45,964 bases of DNA from Coprothermobacter sp. (GTDB taxonomy: Bacteria; Coprothermobacterota; Coprothermobacteria; Coprothermobacterales; Coprothermobacteraceae), in NCBI GenBank assembly GCA_012842545.1, contig DUSQ01000062.1, positions 1 to 45,964 on the forward strand, given 5' to 3'. Position 1 is the stretch's first letter. Each line of letters starts with the position of its first letter. Both the position numbers and the translations under genes were made by a program. The notes beneath the pieces were generated by a model. That model was not told where the DNA came from. It saw only the letters and a program-made list of their open reading frames with translations, and did no database searches. Shown here in pieces: positions 8,294 to 17,461 of this stretch.

Positions 8294-10077
8294 CACTAAG
8301 AGAATCCATTGAGCAAGCACCGCACAGTCCAGGTGTCTACCTCTTTTATGGGGACTCTGGGCAGGTTATTTACGTTGGGAAGGCTGCTGATCTACACAAT
8401 CGCCTGGCTGACTACGTGCGTAGCCAGCCAGGTCAGAAAGAACATCTCATAGTTAGTAATGCATCCAAAGTCAGTTGGGTCATCGTTGCCAACGAAAGGC
8501 AGTCTCTTGAGTTGGAAGAAACACTTATTAAGAAATATGCTCCACCTTACAACGTTCTTTTAAAAGATGGAAAGGGGTACAGCTATTTACGCATTGACCT
8601 AAGCCAGGAGTATCCAGCTGTTGAGATTGTACGTATAAAGCAGAGAAAAACAAAGCCAGGACAATTATTGTTTGGACCGTTCGTTCCGCTTCGTGTACCC
8701 GATATGCCTGGCAAAGTGCGGGGCGACCTTAAGAACTTAATGCAAATAGCTGAAGAAGTTTTCGGGATTAGGTCCTGCAAAGGACCTCTTAAAAAAAGGA
8801 CCCGTCCTTGTGTTTATTATGAGATTGGCAGGTGTTCCGGCACATGTATAGGGAGTATAAGTTCTCAGGAGTACAAAGATCGTGTCCAATTGTTTATAAA
8901 GTTTCTAAGAGGGGATACCAAAGAAGTTGAGAATCGTATTACTAAGATGATGAAGGAAGAAGCTGATAATCTGAATTTCGAAAGAGCAGCTGAACTTCGC
9001 GATCTTCTGTACACCGTACGAAGAATTGGAATGCAAAGAGAAGCAAATGTTGACGGTAGCGCGGATCTAATCGCCTTTGCATTGAAAGAGGATTTGGCCT
9101 CTGGTTTTGTGGTCTCTGTTAGAGACGGGATGATAACCAATGTGTTTGGGCTAAAGTACTCTTCAGGCGCTTATATCGCACCTGGAGAAATCATGGAGAG
9201 CTTTTTCCGAGATTATGTAAGGCTTTACCATGAGGAAGGCATCGTTGTCTATGTGAAAGACGACGTAGCTGGAGTATTGGAATCCTTAGGAGATTTGCAC
9301 AACGTTCGGGTAGAAGCTGTGCCAGGGGGCTGGGAAGCCTTGCTCAAGGTTGCTGAAGAGAATGCTGAGAGCCTATTAGAAAGAGACGAGGGAGCTGAAA
9401 GGGTTAAACGTGGACTGCTGCGAATAAAAGAAGTGCTTCGCTTAGAGCACATTCCTACACGAATTGAAGGGTTCGATATGGCACAACTTTTTGGCTCTGA
9501 GCGTGTAGGCGGCAAGGTGGCTTACGTTAATGGTCAGTTTTACACCCCGTGGTACAGGCACTATCGCATAAAAGGTTCTTACAAAGACGATTTTTCCTTC
9601 ATGTACGAGGTGGTAATTAGGCGTTTACAAGACGAGAAAACAGGATTGCCTGATCTCATGCTCATAGACGGAGGTAGGCAACATCTCATGGTTGTTAAGC
9701 AAGCCATGGAGCAAGTTGGTGTGAGTGTGCCTGCAGTTGCCATGGCGAAGCCCGATGACAGATTGTTTGTGACTTGGAAAGAGGACCCCATCTATTTGCC
9801 ACCAGAAGATGTCGGGAAACAAATACTTCAAACCATAAGGAACGAGGCTCACAGGTGGGTTAATTCATACCACCGAAAACTACGAGAGGATTTCGGCGAT
9901 ATATTGCTAAGTGTACCTGGCATAGGTAAGGCTAGGAGACGCAAACTCATTGACACTTTCGGTGGTATGGTGGGTCTACAGGCTGCCAGTGTTGAAGAAC
10001 TTGCAGAAAAAGGCGGCCTGCCGCCCAAGGTTGCGCAGGAGTTGTACAAAGCACTACATCCTGAAGATGTGGGGTAG
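8290..10077 (+). CDS. uvrC: Excinuclease ABC subunit C
   Basis: SPGVYLFYGDSGQVIYVGKAADLHNRL (GIY-YIG), CVYYEIGRCSGTC, LMLIDGGRQHL, C-terminal HhH VPGIGKARRRKLI; ATGA overlap with upstream gene. Confidence 0.95.
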   Translation: MTLRESIEQAPHSPGVYLFYGDSGQVIYVGKAADLHNRLADYVRSQPGQKEHLIVSNASKVSWVIVANERQSLELEETLIKKYAPPYNVLLKDGKGYSYLRIDLSQEYPAVEIVRIKQRKTKPGQLLFGPFVPLRVPDMPGKVRGDLKNLMQIAEEVFGIRSCKGPLKKRTRPCVYYEIGRCSGTCIGSISSQEYKDRVQLFIKFLRGDTKEVENRITKMMKEEADNLNFERAAELRDLLYTVRRIGMQREANVDGSADLIAFALKEDLASGFVVSVRDGMITNVFGLKYSSGAYIAPGEIMESFFRDYVRLYHEEGIVVYVKDDVAGVLESLGDLHNVRVEAVPGGWEALLKVAEENAESLLERDEGAERVKRGLLRIKEVLRLEHIPTRIEGFDMAQLFGSERVGGKVAYVNGQFYTPWYRHYRIKGSYKDDFSFMYEVVIRRLQDEKTGLPDLMLIDGGRQHLMVVKQAMEQVGVSVPAVAMAKPDDRLFVTWKEDPIYLPPEDVGKQILQTIRNEAHRWVNSYHRKLREDFGDILLSVPGIGKARRRKLIDTFGGMVGLQAASVEELAEKGGLPPKVAQELYKALHPEDVG

Positions 10078-10087
10078 AATTTAATCC

Positions 10088-11980
10088 ATGAGAAAGTTTT
10101 TAGCATCTGTTCTGATGTTGCTGATAATACTGTCCGTTGCTGTCCAAGGACAAACATCCATGGAACAAAGATGGTTTAATTACCTCCCTTACGACTATGT
10201 TTACGCGGCTTTTTCCACAGGAGAAAAGCTGGGCTATGTAAGCACGGACTTAGTTGGTGTTTTACCTACAGGAGCCACTGTTTCAGTTGCATCAGACATG
10301 ATCTCCTTTTCTTTCGCAGCATCCACCTTATTCGTCCAAGACACGTCTGGAAATGTTAAATACTTCGCCAATGGTCAGTGGACAAATGTCGGTATTTACA
10401 ATGGCATGGCTTCCTATGAGGACAACCTTTGGCTGTGGAAGGGAAACAGTGTGAGTTTAGTAGATAGGACTTCTAAGGACGTAAAGTTTTTTGCTTCAGT
10501 TCCTGGCGACGTCACATATGTTAGTGGTTTACCAGCCAAGGCAGTGGTTTCTACTAATTCTGGTGTTTATAGGTGCGGGGGGAGTTCCTGCGAGCAGGTT
10601 GATCTACGCTCATGTGACAGAGCATGGGAATTGAAGAATGGTAGTGTTGCTTGCTTGAGGGGAAACGTACTAAGTTGGGAACAACAGTTCTTTGACAATG
10701 TTTCTGCTGCTTCTTTTTCGGGTGGTTTACTGTATTTTTTGCAAGGTGAGAAGCTGTATGCTTTGGAATCTTCTGCAACGCAGATATCTAAAGTTGCAGC
10801 TAACTCCGTACTCAGCGGAGATTTTCTTATCACCCCTGCTGGTGCCTACAAACTAAAAGAGCAGACTCTTCAAAAGGTGTCCGGCAGCGTTAGACTACCG
10901 CTCTTGGGTAGTATTAGTCCTGGTCCTACATTCATTTCTGATAATTATCGGCTGGTGTTCTCTGATAAAGGTTGGAGTGAGGAAATTGAAGAGCTTGGCG
11001 GACTAAAGAAAAGTGGATTGCTAACATGGGAAGCGGGTGGTCATGCCTACTCGTGGAATGAAGTGTCTAGAACGGTCAGAGGCGCTATTTTGGATGGCTT
11101 CGGTGACAATCAAGAAGGATATCTGTTAGTGTCAAACGCGGACAACATGGGACGCAAAAGCGTCTTGGTGATAGATGCTGTTACAGGCAAACCACTTGTT
11201 AGTATTGCAGGTAAGCCCATTGTATCCTATGGGTACACAGGGGAGGGTTACTACGTATCTACTCCCAGTGAAATAAAGCTTCTTTCTCTGGGTATTGTTT
11301 CCAGTGTAGAAACTAAAGTGCCACCGCAGGACGTGGTTAAGTGGAATGGCTCTTTGTACTACAGCTATGGAAATTATTTACTTGGTCCCCTGGTTTTCAA
11401 GTTTCCAGATCCCATAAGACAGCTTGTGCCTTCAGAAAAGGGCGTCTTAGTCGTTACAGCGTCCTCCTTGTATCTTGTGTCCAATGATATCAAGGATTTA
11501 GGCCAGGCATTCCCGAATTACCCAGCTGACAAAGTGCTCGACGTGGCCATTGAAGGAGAACAGGTTTTCTTACTTGCTACTGATGGTATTTACACATTGC
11601 TTCCACAGGTTCATGTGGTGTTTTATGTGGGTAGGAATACATACAGCATCAACGGCGTTGAGAAGGCCATGGATGTGACTGCTACCATTATTAACAGCAG
11701 GACCATGGTTCCCATAAGAGTGGTTTCTGAAGCCTTTGGCTACAATGTTCAGTGGGACGATAGTCAAAAGAAAGTAACCATTACTGGACTGGGTCATACC
11801 ATAGAGCTATTCAACGGAAAGTCTACGGCTTTCGTTGATGGTGCACCCATGAACATTGATGCTCCGCCTAAAATCGTACAAGACACGATGTTAGTCCCTG
11901 TAAGGTTCATTGTTGAATCTATGGGGCTGAACGTATTATGGGATGCAGATACTAGAAAGGTGGAAATAACGCTTCCATGA
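10088..11980 (+). CDS. Secreted protein with C-terminal copper amine oxidase-like N-domain (stalk) repeats
   Basis: Signal peptide; VEKAMDVTATIINSRTMVPIRVVSEAFGYNVQWDDSQKKVTITG and APPKIVQDTMLVPVRFIVESMGLNVLWDADTRKVEITLP. Confidence 0.85.
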   Translation: MRKFLASVLMLLIILSVAVQGQTSMEQRWFNYLPYDYVYAAFSTGEKLGYVSTDLVGVLPTGATVSVASDMISFSFAASTLFVQDTSGNVKYFANGQWTNVGIYNGMASYEDNLWLWKGNSVSLVDRTSKDVKFFASVPGDVTYVSGLPAKAVVSTNSGVYRCGGSSCEQVDLRSCDRAWELKNGSVACLRGNVLSWEQQFFDNVSAASFSGGLLYFLQGEKLYALESSATQISKVAANSVLSGDFLITPAGAYKLKEQTLQKVSGSVRLPLLGSISPGPTFISDNYRLVFSDKGWSEEIEELGGLKKSGLLTWEAGGHAYSWNEVSRTVRGAILDGFGDNQEGYLLVSNADNMGRKSVLVIDAVTGKPLVSIAGKPIVSYGYTGEGYYVSTPSEIKLLSLGIVSSVETKVPPQDVVKWNGSLYYSYGNYLLGPLVFKFPDPIRQLVPSEKGVLVVTASSLYLVSNDIKDLGQAFPNYPADKVLDVAIEGEQVFLLATDGIYTLLPQVHVVFYVGRNTYSINGVEKAMDVTATIINSRTMVPIRVVSEAFGYNVQWDDSQKKVTITGLGHTIELFNGKSTAFVDGAPMNIDAPPKIVQDTMLVPVRFIVESMGLNVLWDADTRKVEITLP

Positions 11981-12900
11981 AGGTTCTAGTAGTAGGTTTG
12001 AGTCCCGCTTTGGACCAAGTACTGGTTTTGGGTGAGTCAGTTGAAGAGGGCAAAATATTCCGCCCAAACAGGCGCTATAGAAGTGCTGGGAGCAAATCTC
12101 TAAATGTGGCAAGGTTCCTATCCAGGCTGGGGCATGAAGTTCATCTAATTGGTTTCTTTGGTGATTACATTGGCCAGTGGCTGTTAAGTCAGTGCTGTGC
12201 TGAAGGTGTGAATGTGGTTCCCATTCATTGCAATGACGATAACAGAATTAACACAACGGTTATTGGGTTGGGCAAAGAGTATGTCATATCTGATAGGTGG
12301 CAGGAGATTTCCAGTGATGAGCTGACTGCTTTTCAGAAAACGTACGGAGACCTGGTGGACAGTTTTCCATTTGTCATATTTGCAGGGTCTGTAGCTAAGG
12401 GCGTGGATCTGGTTAGTTACGAAAACATGATAGCCACTGCGAAAGAAGCGGGAGCTAACATCATAGTGGATGCCAAGCCGAGTTTCCTTAAAGTTGCCTT
12501 GCCTTATGCATGGCTCATAAAAGTCAATCAGTTCGAAGCTCAGGGTCTGAATGTGGAGCAATTCAGAGGAAATCTGGGAGTGACTTGCGAGAGGTCGGGT
12601 GCTTTCTTTAGGAGTGCAGACGGCTTTACATTCAAAGCTGAACTTCCACAAGTGCCGTGTATTAATTCTGTTGGAGCTGGTGATGTTTTTCTTTCCTATT
12701 TGTTACATGTTTATTGGGCTGGCCAAGATTGGAGAGAGGCGTTGCTTGTAAGTTCGGCTGCCGCTAGCAGCAGTGTGGCAACGGAAGCCATAGGCGAGAT
12801 TGACGTCCGCTTATTCGAAGAACTGAAAAGATCTGTCTCTATTAAGGAGGTGGGTCTCGGTGGCTTTAGTGAAGGTTCATTTTATGGGCGGTTTTGCTGA
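11977..12900 (+). CDS. PfkB-family sugar kinase (1-phosphofructokinase/tagatose-6-phosphate kinase-like)
   Basis: LNVARFLSRLGHEVHLIGFFGDYIG and C-terminal CINSVGAGDVFLSYLLH (GAGD anion hole). Confidence 0.87.
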   Translation: MKVLVVGLSPALDQVLVLGESVEEGKIFRPNRRYRSAGSKSLNVARFLSRLGHEVHLIGFFGDYIGQWLLSQCCAEGVNVVPIHCNDDNRINTTVIGLGKEYVISDRWQEISSDELTAFQKTYGDLVDSFPFVIFAGSVAKGVDLVSYENMIATAKEAGANIIVDAKPSFLKVALPYAWLIKVNQFEAQGLNVEQFRGNLGVTCERSGAFFRSADGFTFKAELPQVPCINSVGAGDVFLSYLLHVYWAGQDWREALLVSSAAASSSVATEAIGEIDVRLFEELKRSVSIKEVGLGGFSEGSFYGRFC

Positions 12901-13120
12901 GCTTGGCTGTGGTGATTTAGAATTAGAAGCTTCTGATTACACCGATTTGGTTTTAAAAGTGGCTCATAATTGTCCAGGTTTATCCAAGTTTCTGCTAGAT
13001 GGGCCTGAGCATATTAAGTCCGATTTCCTCGCTTTTTGCCGAGGGAGAGTTATTTCGGATCCTTGTTTTGTCTTTAAGGACGGTGATGAGGTCGCTTTTT
13101 ATCCCCCTGTGACTTGGTAG
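12860..13120 (+). CDS. MoaD/ThiS-like beta-grasp protein without C-terminal Gly-Gly
   Basis: VKVHFMGGFAELG start and DGDEVAFYPPVTW* end; SD aaggaggtgggtctcgGTG; overlaps the PfkB gene by 41 nt. Confidence 0.7.
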   Translation: MALVKVHFMGGFAELGCGDLELEASDYTDLVLKVAHNCPGLSKFLLDGPEHIKSDFLAFCRGRVISDPCFVFKDGDEVAFYPPVTW

Positions 13121-13165
13121 TGGTTTGTATTTTTTTGACTGGTTTTTTTATGATAAACTTAATAC

Positions 13166-14482
13166 ATGGAATTGTCGGTTGAATCTTTACTAAATAACTG
13201 GAAAAATCGTAAGGACGAATTTAAGAAGTCCTTTGTGAAACCTAAGGATGAGTACATAGGAGCTCTACACCTTGGTGAAGCCGTTGGTGATAGGGATTTA
13301 GAGCCACGCTTCGAGGCACTATTGTCCTTACTTGCTAACTACGGGTTAGTGGACATACCGGATCCGGTTCTGAATAAAATAGTAGAACTAATAAAGCAAA
13401 TTTGGAAGCGCCAAGCCGTGCTTGGTATGACTGCTGGTGTTGCCTACATTCACTCTTTAGTGGAAGATCTAAGGCTCATAAGAGCCAAAAATGACGCTGA
13501 GGCCATTTTTGGTGAAGACTCGGATCTGGTTTTGCTTTACTCGCTTATGGATTTGCTTAATAGGAGACGACACGAGGCTGGAAAGGTTTTTTCAGCCATA
13601 CAGAAATACGACTGGAAAATGAAAATTGGTCCACTATTAATTGCATTAGCACAGTTTCTTCCAGTCTCCAGGTTGGAAGAATTGATAGATTTTGCTACCA
13701 ATAAGGACTTAATTTCAGCAAAGGATTTAGCGGATCTGTATTTGGTTGTATACAAAAGAACTTCCGATGCCACATTTTTAAGAAGAGCATTTAGGGTCTA
13801 CCTTGATGTAGATGAGGAAAAAGCTTTAGAGGTTTTTAAGGAACTTCTTTCAGTTAGTGACGACCTCCGGGACGTCTATGGAGAATTGGAGAGTGTCAAG
13901 AGTCCTGCCAGGTTTAACCTTTTTGTTGCTCTGATAACCGAGGCAGTAAAAAGAAAGGATTTCGATTTCGCTAAAGAGGTTCTTTTGGAAAGAGAGGGGC
14001 ATGCTCTTACTGTGAAGCATGCTCAGGCTTTGGGACGAGAACTCGGATCGAAATTTCCAAAAGCCGCCTTGGAATTGTTAAAAGAATTGCCTGGTGAAAA
14101 CGGACTTTATGCATTGCTAGGCATTTTGTCGGGAACAAAAGACTTAGATGTGGCCATAGCCACCATGGAGCATGTGCTTGAGAGACTTAAGACATACTCC
14201 GGAGATACCCTGCTAATTCTTAAACAACTCATAGCAGTCAGCATAAAACTGGACATTTGGGATGAACTTATTTTGTCTGTTCCTGAGAATGCTCCGTGGC
14301 TGGGAGATTTTGAAAATATAATGAGTGATGCTCTAAAAGTGGTACAGGGCTCAGCGGATACGGAAATCCGTTTGGAAAATTTGGGGACTCCTATAAGCGC
14401 TTTGATCCTCCAGCGTATGAAATCAGGAGGGACACGAGTAAATGAATGGTTCGATCCCACTTGGTTTAGTGACGAGGACTGA
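13166..14482 (+). CDS. Hypothetical protein, probably alpha-helical repeat
   Basis: 438 aa uninterrupted ORF, Leu/Glu/Lys-rich helical composition, followed by a clear terminator; no SD. Confidence 0.75.
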   Translation: MELSVESLLNNWKNRKDEFKKSFVKPKDEYIGALHLGEAVGDRDLEPRFEALLSLLANYGLVDIPDPVLNKIVELIKQIWKRQAVLGMTAGVAYIHSLVEDLRLIRAKNDAEAIFGEDSDLVLLYSLMDLLNRRRHEAGKVFSAIQKYDWKMKIGPLLIALAQFLPVSRLEELIDFATNKDLISAKDLADLYLVVYKRTSDATFLRRAFRVYLDVDEEKALEVFKELLSVSDDLRDVYGELESVKSPARFNLFVALITEAVKRKDFDFAKEVLLEREGHALTVKHAQALGRELGSKFPKAALELLKELPGENGLYALLGILSGTKDLDVAIATMEHVLERLKTYSGDTLLILKQLIAVSIKLDIWDELILSVPENAPWLGDFENIMSDALKVVQGSADTEIRLENLGTPISALILQRMKSGGTRVNEWFDPTWFSDED

Positions 14483-14517
14483 AAAAGCTTAGTTAGTAAA
14501 TTAAATAATTCAATAAC

Positions 14518-14545
14518 AAAACGCCCCGCTGTTACGGGGCGTTTT
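14518..14545. terminator. Bidirectional intrinsic terminator
   Basis: Perfect 11-bp stem aaaacgccccg-ctgtta-cggggcgtttt between convergent genes. Confidence 0.93.
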
Positions 14546-14562
14546 GTTTACCCATATTTCCG

Positions 14563-15048
14563 CTACAATCCTAAAAGGGTTTCTACTTCCTCCTCGTGTT
14601 CCATCTCTTCTTGCAGTATGTGTCTTATGACGTGAAAAGTCACGGGATCACCATTACCTGCGCGCAGGTAGTCCATGAGCTTCTCGTACACTTCAATGGC
14701 TCCGCGTTCAGCTTCCAAAACAGCCTTCAAAAAGCCCTGCCAATCTGATCTATCAGCGGGATAAGTTATCTTAGGATAATTCGCTTGTTTCAAAATCTCT
14801 TCCCAATCATGAATGGGTTCTCCACCCAACTCCACAATGCGCTCAGCGAGTTCCTTCCGGTGTTCTTCTTCGTCTTCAGCCATCTCTTTAAGCTGATCAG
14901 CAGTTATTTTTCCATCCAGAGTCTTTACTAGTTCAGCTCCCACCTCGTAATAATAATATGCGATCCATTCATCTGCATAAGCCTTGTTTAGTAGGGTAAT
15001 CAGTTCGTCCACGTTTCCTTTTGTGTACTTCCTTGCGTACTCACCCAT
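14563..15048 (-). CDS. Ferritin-like / Dps-like (DPSL) diiron protein
   Basis: LLNKAYADEWIAYYYYEVGAEL, AEDEEEHRKELAERIVELGGEP, AVLEAERGAIEVYEKL, LQEEMEHEEEVETLL carboxylate/His pattern. Confidence 0.87.
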   Translation of the reverse strand: MGEYARKYTKGNVDELITLLNKAYADEWIAYYYYEVGAELVKTLDGKITADQLKEMAEDEEEHRKELAERIVELGGEPIHDWEEILKQANYPKITYPADRSDWQGFLKAVLEAERGAIEVYEKLMDYLRAGNGDPVTFHVIRHILQEEMEHEEEVETLLGL

Positions 15049-15066
15049 GTTTACTAACCTCCTTAA

Positions 15067-15426
15067 CTACTCGCTGACCTTTACCTCTACGGAATTCTCC
15101 CAAAGTCCGTGAATGTTACAATACTCCAGTGCGATTAGCTTTCCACCCTTTTGTAACTTCATGGTAAAAGTGACCTTGGGTTCGGCATAAGTGGGACCAA
15201 GGTCAAAGGTGGCAATGTGAATGGGGTTAAAGGCTCTCCCTTCTTCTTCAAAGAATACCTGGATCCATTTGATGTGATGTTCCACCAGGTTTGGATGTGG
15301 GATGTCTTTCCCTACCTGTACTGTTACCTCAAATGGTTCGTTTGGTTTTACTTCTGCCGGAATTTCAATGTAAGGAGTGTGCTTTTCTGTTTTACTGGTG
15401 TCGTTTTGGACTTCATACGTCTTCAC
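15067..15426 (-). CDS. Superoxide reductase (neelaredoxin/desulfoferrodoxin iron-binding domain)
   Basis: EKHTPYIEIP, HPNLVEHHIKWIQVFF, LIALEYCNIHGLWENSVEV (His/Cys ligands). Confidence 0.92.
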   Translation of the reverse strand: MKTYEVQNDTSKTEKHTPYIEIPAEVKPNEPFEVTVQVGKDIPHPNLVEHHIKWIQVFFEEEGRAFNPIHIATFDLGPTYAEPKVTFTMKLQKGGKLIALEYCNIHGLWENSVEVKVSE

Positions 15427-15567
15427 AGACGACCCCTCCTTTTTAAGTGAATCTAAAGAAATATTACCATAAACAAAAATGATCTATTCAAAGCAACTAA
15501 AGAGGCTCATTTTGGGTATATGAATAGTAGGAATGAATTGTTCGTCAAAATATGTGGAGGTGATGTT

Positions 15568-15669
15568 ATGAGTGGAATCTGGACACTTTGGATTTTGGAA
15601 TTAATGCTAAGTATGGTATGGTTTGTGTTGATAAATTATTCACCGAGCATGGTGGAGCAAGAATGGTAA
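15568..15669 (+). CDS. Small 33-aa hydrophobic peptide (MSGIWTLWILELMLSMVWFVLINYSPSMVEQEW)
   Basis: SD ggaggtgatgttATG at good spacing; one predicted TM helix; absent from the supplied ORF track because of length. Confidence 0.5.
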   Translation: MSGIWTLWILELMLSMVWFVLINYSPSMVEQEW

Positions 15670-15735
15670 ATGATCTCAGGAGTTTATTTATTTTTTTAAG
15701 AATTCATGCTTAGAAGGGATCTTGGGGAGGTAAAT

Positions 15736-16764
15736 GTGAGCAATACTATTGTAAAGAAAAGTTTAGTGTTTGTAGTTCTGGTTGTTGGAGCATTGGCCGT
15801 TTTAGGTGGCTGTTCCACGGGGCCAGTGGAAGTAAAGACGGCTGAGGTTCAGAATGGTACTCTGGAACAAACTGTTTATGCCAGCGGCACGGTTAAGGCT
15901 AAACAGGAATATCCCCTTTATGGACCAACTGGAGTTAATGTGAAGAATGTTGAAGTGGAAGTTGGTGATCGAGTTGACAAAGGACAAACACTGGTTAGCT
16001 TTGATGATAATGATATGAGGACGCAGATTACTTTGGCGCAAAATCAGCTTAACATACTGCAGATTCAGCTGGATAGCTACAAGAAGATGAAAGATAGCGG
16101 TGGTAATCTCGCAGCGGGCCAAAGCACTGGCATGTCTCTGGATGATCAAATCGCAATGCAGGAAATTCAAATCAAGAACCAAAAGCTAAACATAACGTCA
16201 TTGGAAAACAAGTTGAAATCTTACACCCTAAAAGCTCCTGTGGCTGGTATTGTTGGTCAGCTCTTGGTTAGCTCTGGTATGCCCTCTCCTATGGGACAAC
16301 CTGCTGTTGTGATATATGACGTTTCTCAGAGAAAAGTCTCAATGATGCTTAACCCTGTAGATGCCATGTCTGTAAAAGTTGGTCAAACGGCACGTGTCTA
16401 TTTTGGCGACCAAACGTTTGAAGCTAAAGTGTCTTTTGTGAGTCCTGTAAGCGTAAACAACGCTGTTAACTTAGAAGTTACTTTAGGTGACGGAACTGAA
16501 ATTCCCATAGGTTCTTCTGTGGACGTGGAGATAAAAACCGCTGAGGAGAATGGGCTTATCATTCCTTTGTCAGCGGTCATATATGGAGAAGATGGCAAAA
16601 CCTATGTGAAGGTCGTTGAAGATGGCACAGTGAAGCAAAAAGCCATAAAAATCAGTGCTCAAAGCGCCAGTGAAGTTCTTGTTGAGACTGGACTGTCGCA
16701 GGGAGAGAAAGTTCTAACAGACCATCTCGATCTAGCTGAGGGTCAGAAGGTTGTAACGAGGTAG
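15736..16764 (+). CDS. HlyD/MacA-family periplasmic adaptor lipoprotein
   Basis: SD ggggaggtaaatGTG at 15736; lipobox LGGC; QTVYASGTVKAKQEYPLYGPTGVNVKNVEVEVGDRVDKGQTLVSFD and LKAPVAGIVGQLLV. Confidence 0.9.
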   Translation: MSNTIVKKSLVFVVLVVGALAVLGGCSTGPVEVKTAEVQNGTLEQTVYASGTVKAKQEYPLYGPTGVNVKNVEVEVGDRVDKGQTLVSFDDNDMRTQITLAQNQLNILQIQLDSYKKMKDSGGNLAAGQSTGMSLDDQIAMQEIQIKNQKLNITSLENKLKSYTLKAPVAGIVGQLLVSSGMPSPMGQPAVVIYDVSQRKVSMMLNPVDAMSVKVGQTARVYFGDQTFEAKVSFVSPVSVNNAVNLEVTLGDGTEIPIGSSVDVEIKTAEENGLIIPLSAVIYGEDGKTYVKVVEDGTVKQKAIKISAQSASEVLVETGLSQGEKVLTDHLDLAEGQKVVTR

Positions 16765-16771
16765 TAGTGAT

Positions 16772-17461
16772 ATGGCAGATGTAGAAATTCAGCTGGAAGG
16801 CGTACGAAAGGTGTATGGGAAGGGAGAAGCTGCTTTTGAGGCTCTAAAGGGTATTGATCTTGAAGTACGAAAAGGTGAATACATTGCCATAACAGGACGA
16901 TCAGGTTCAGGAAAATCCACGCTCATGCACATTATTGGCTGTCTGGATTCTCTTACTTATGGTAAATACTATTTGGAAGGTGAAGACGTATCTAGGCTCT
17001 CCGACGACGATTTAGCGAGAATCAGGAACAGGAGAATAGGTTTTGTCTTTCAGGCTTTCAATCTATTGCCGCATTTGAACCTATTGGAACAGGTCATGGT
17101 CCCTATGTACTACGCTGGGATAACAGGCAACAAGGCAAAAAAGAAAGCCATGGATGCCTTAGACAGAGTAGGTCTCTCTAGTAAATGGCATCGGCACATT
17201 ACCCAGATTTCTGGGGGAGAAATGCAGAGAGTTGCCATTGCAAGAGCAATTGTCATGGAGCCGGGAATTGTACTTGCTGACGAGCCAACAGGAAATTTGG
17301 ATACAGCAACGTCGGATCAAGTAATGGATATTTTTGAGGAGCTGAACAAGAGCGGAAGCACAGTAGTCTTGGTGACTCACGAAATGGATGTGGCGTCCAG
17401 AGCTCAGCGAATTGTTCATTTAAAAGATGGTTTGATCGATCATGAGGAGTCGAAAATATGA
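16772..17461 (+). CDS. ABC transporter ATP-binding protein (MacB/LolD type)
   Basis: Walker A GRSGSGKSTLMHIIGCLD, ISGGEMQRVAIARAIVMEP signature, VLADEPTGNLD. Confidence 0.95.
   Translation: MADVEIQLEGVRKVYGKGEAAFEALKGIDLEVRKGEYIAITGRSGSGKSTLMHIIGCLDSLTYGKYYLEGEDVSRLSDDDLARIRNRRIGFVFQAFNLLPHLNLLEQVMVPMYYAGITGNKAKKKAMDALDRVGLSSKWHRHITQISGGEMQRVAIARAIVMEPGIVLADEPTGNLDTATSDQVMDIFEELNKSGSTVVLVTHEMDVASRAQRIVHLKDGLIDHEESKI

Noticed and set aside
12184-12651. 155-aa minus-strand ORF inside the PfkB gene
   Set aside because: Antisense to a clear PfkB CDS with no recognisable domain
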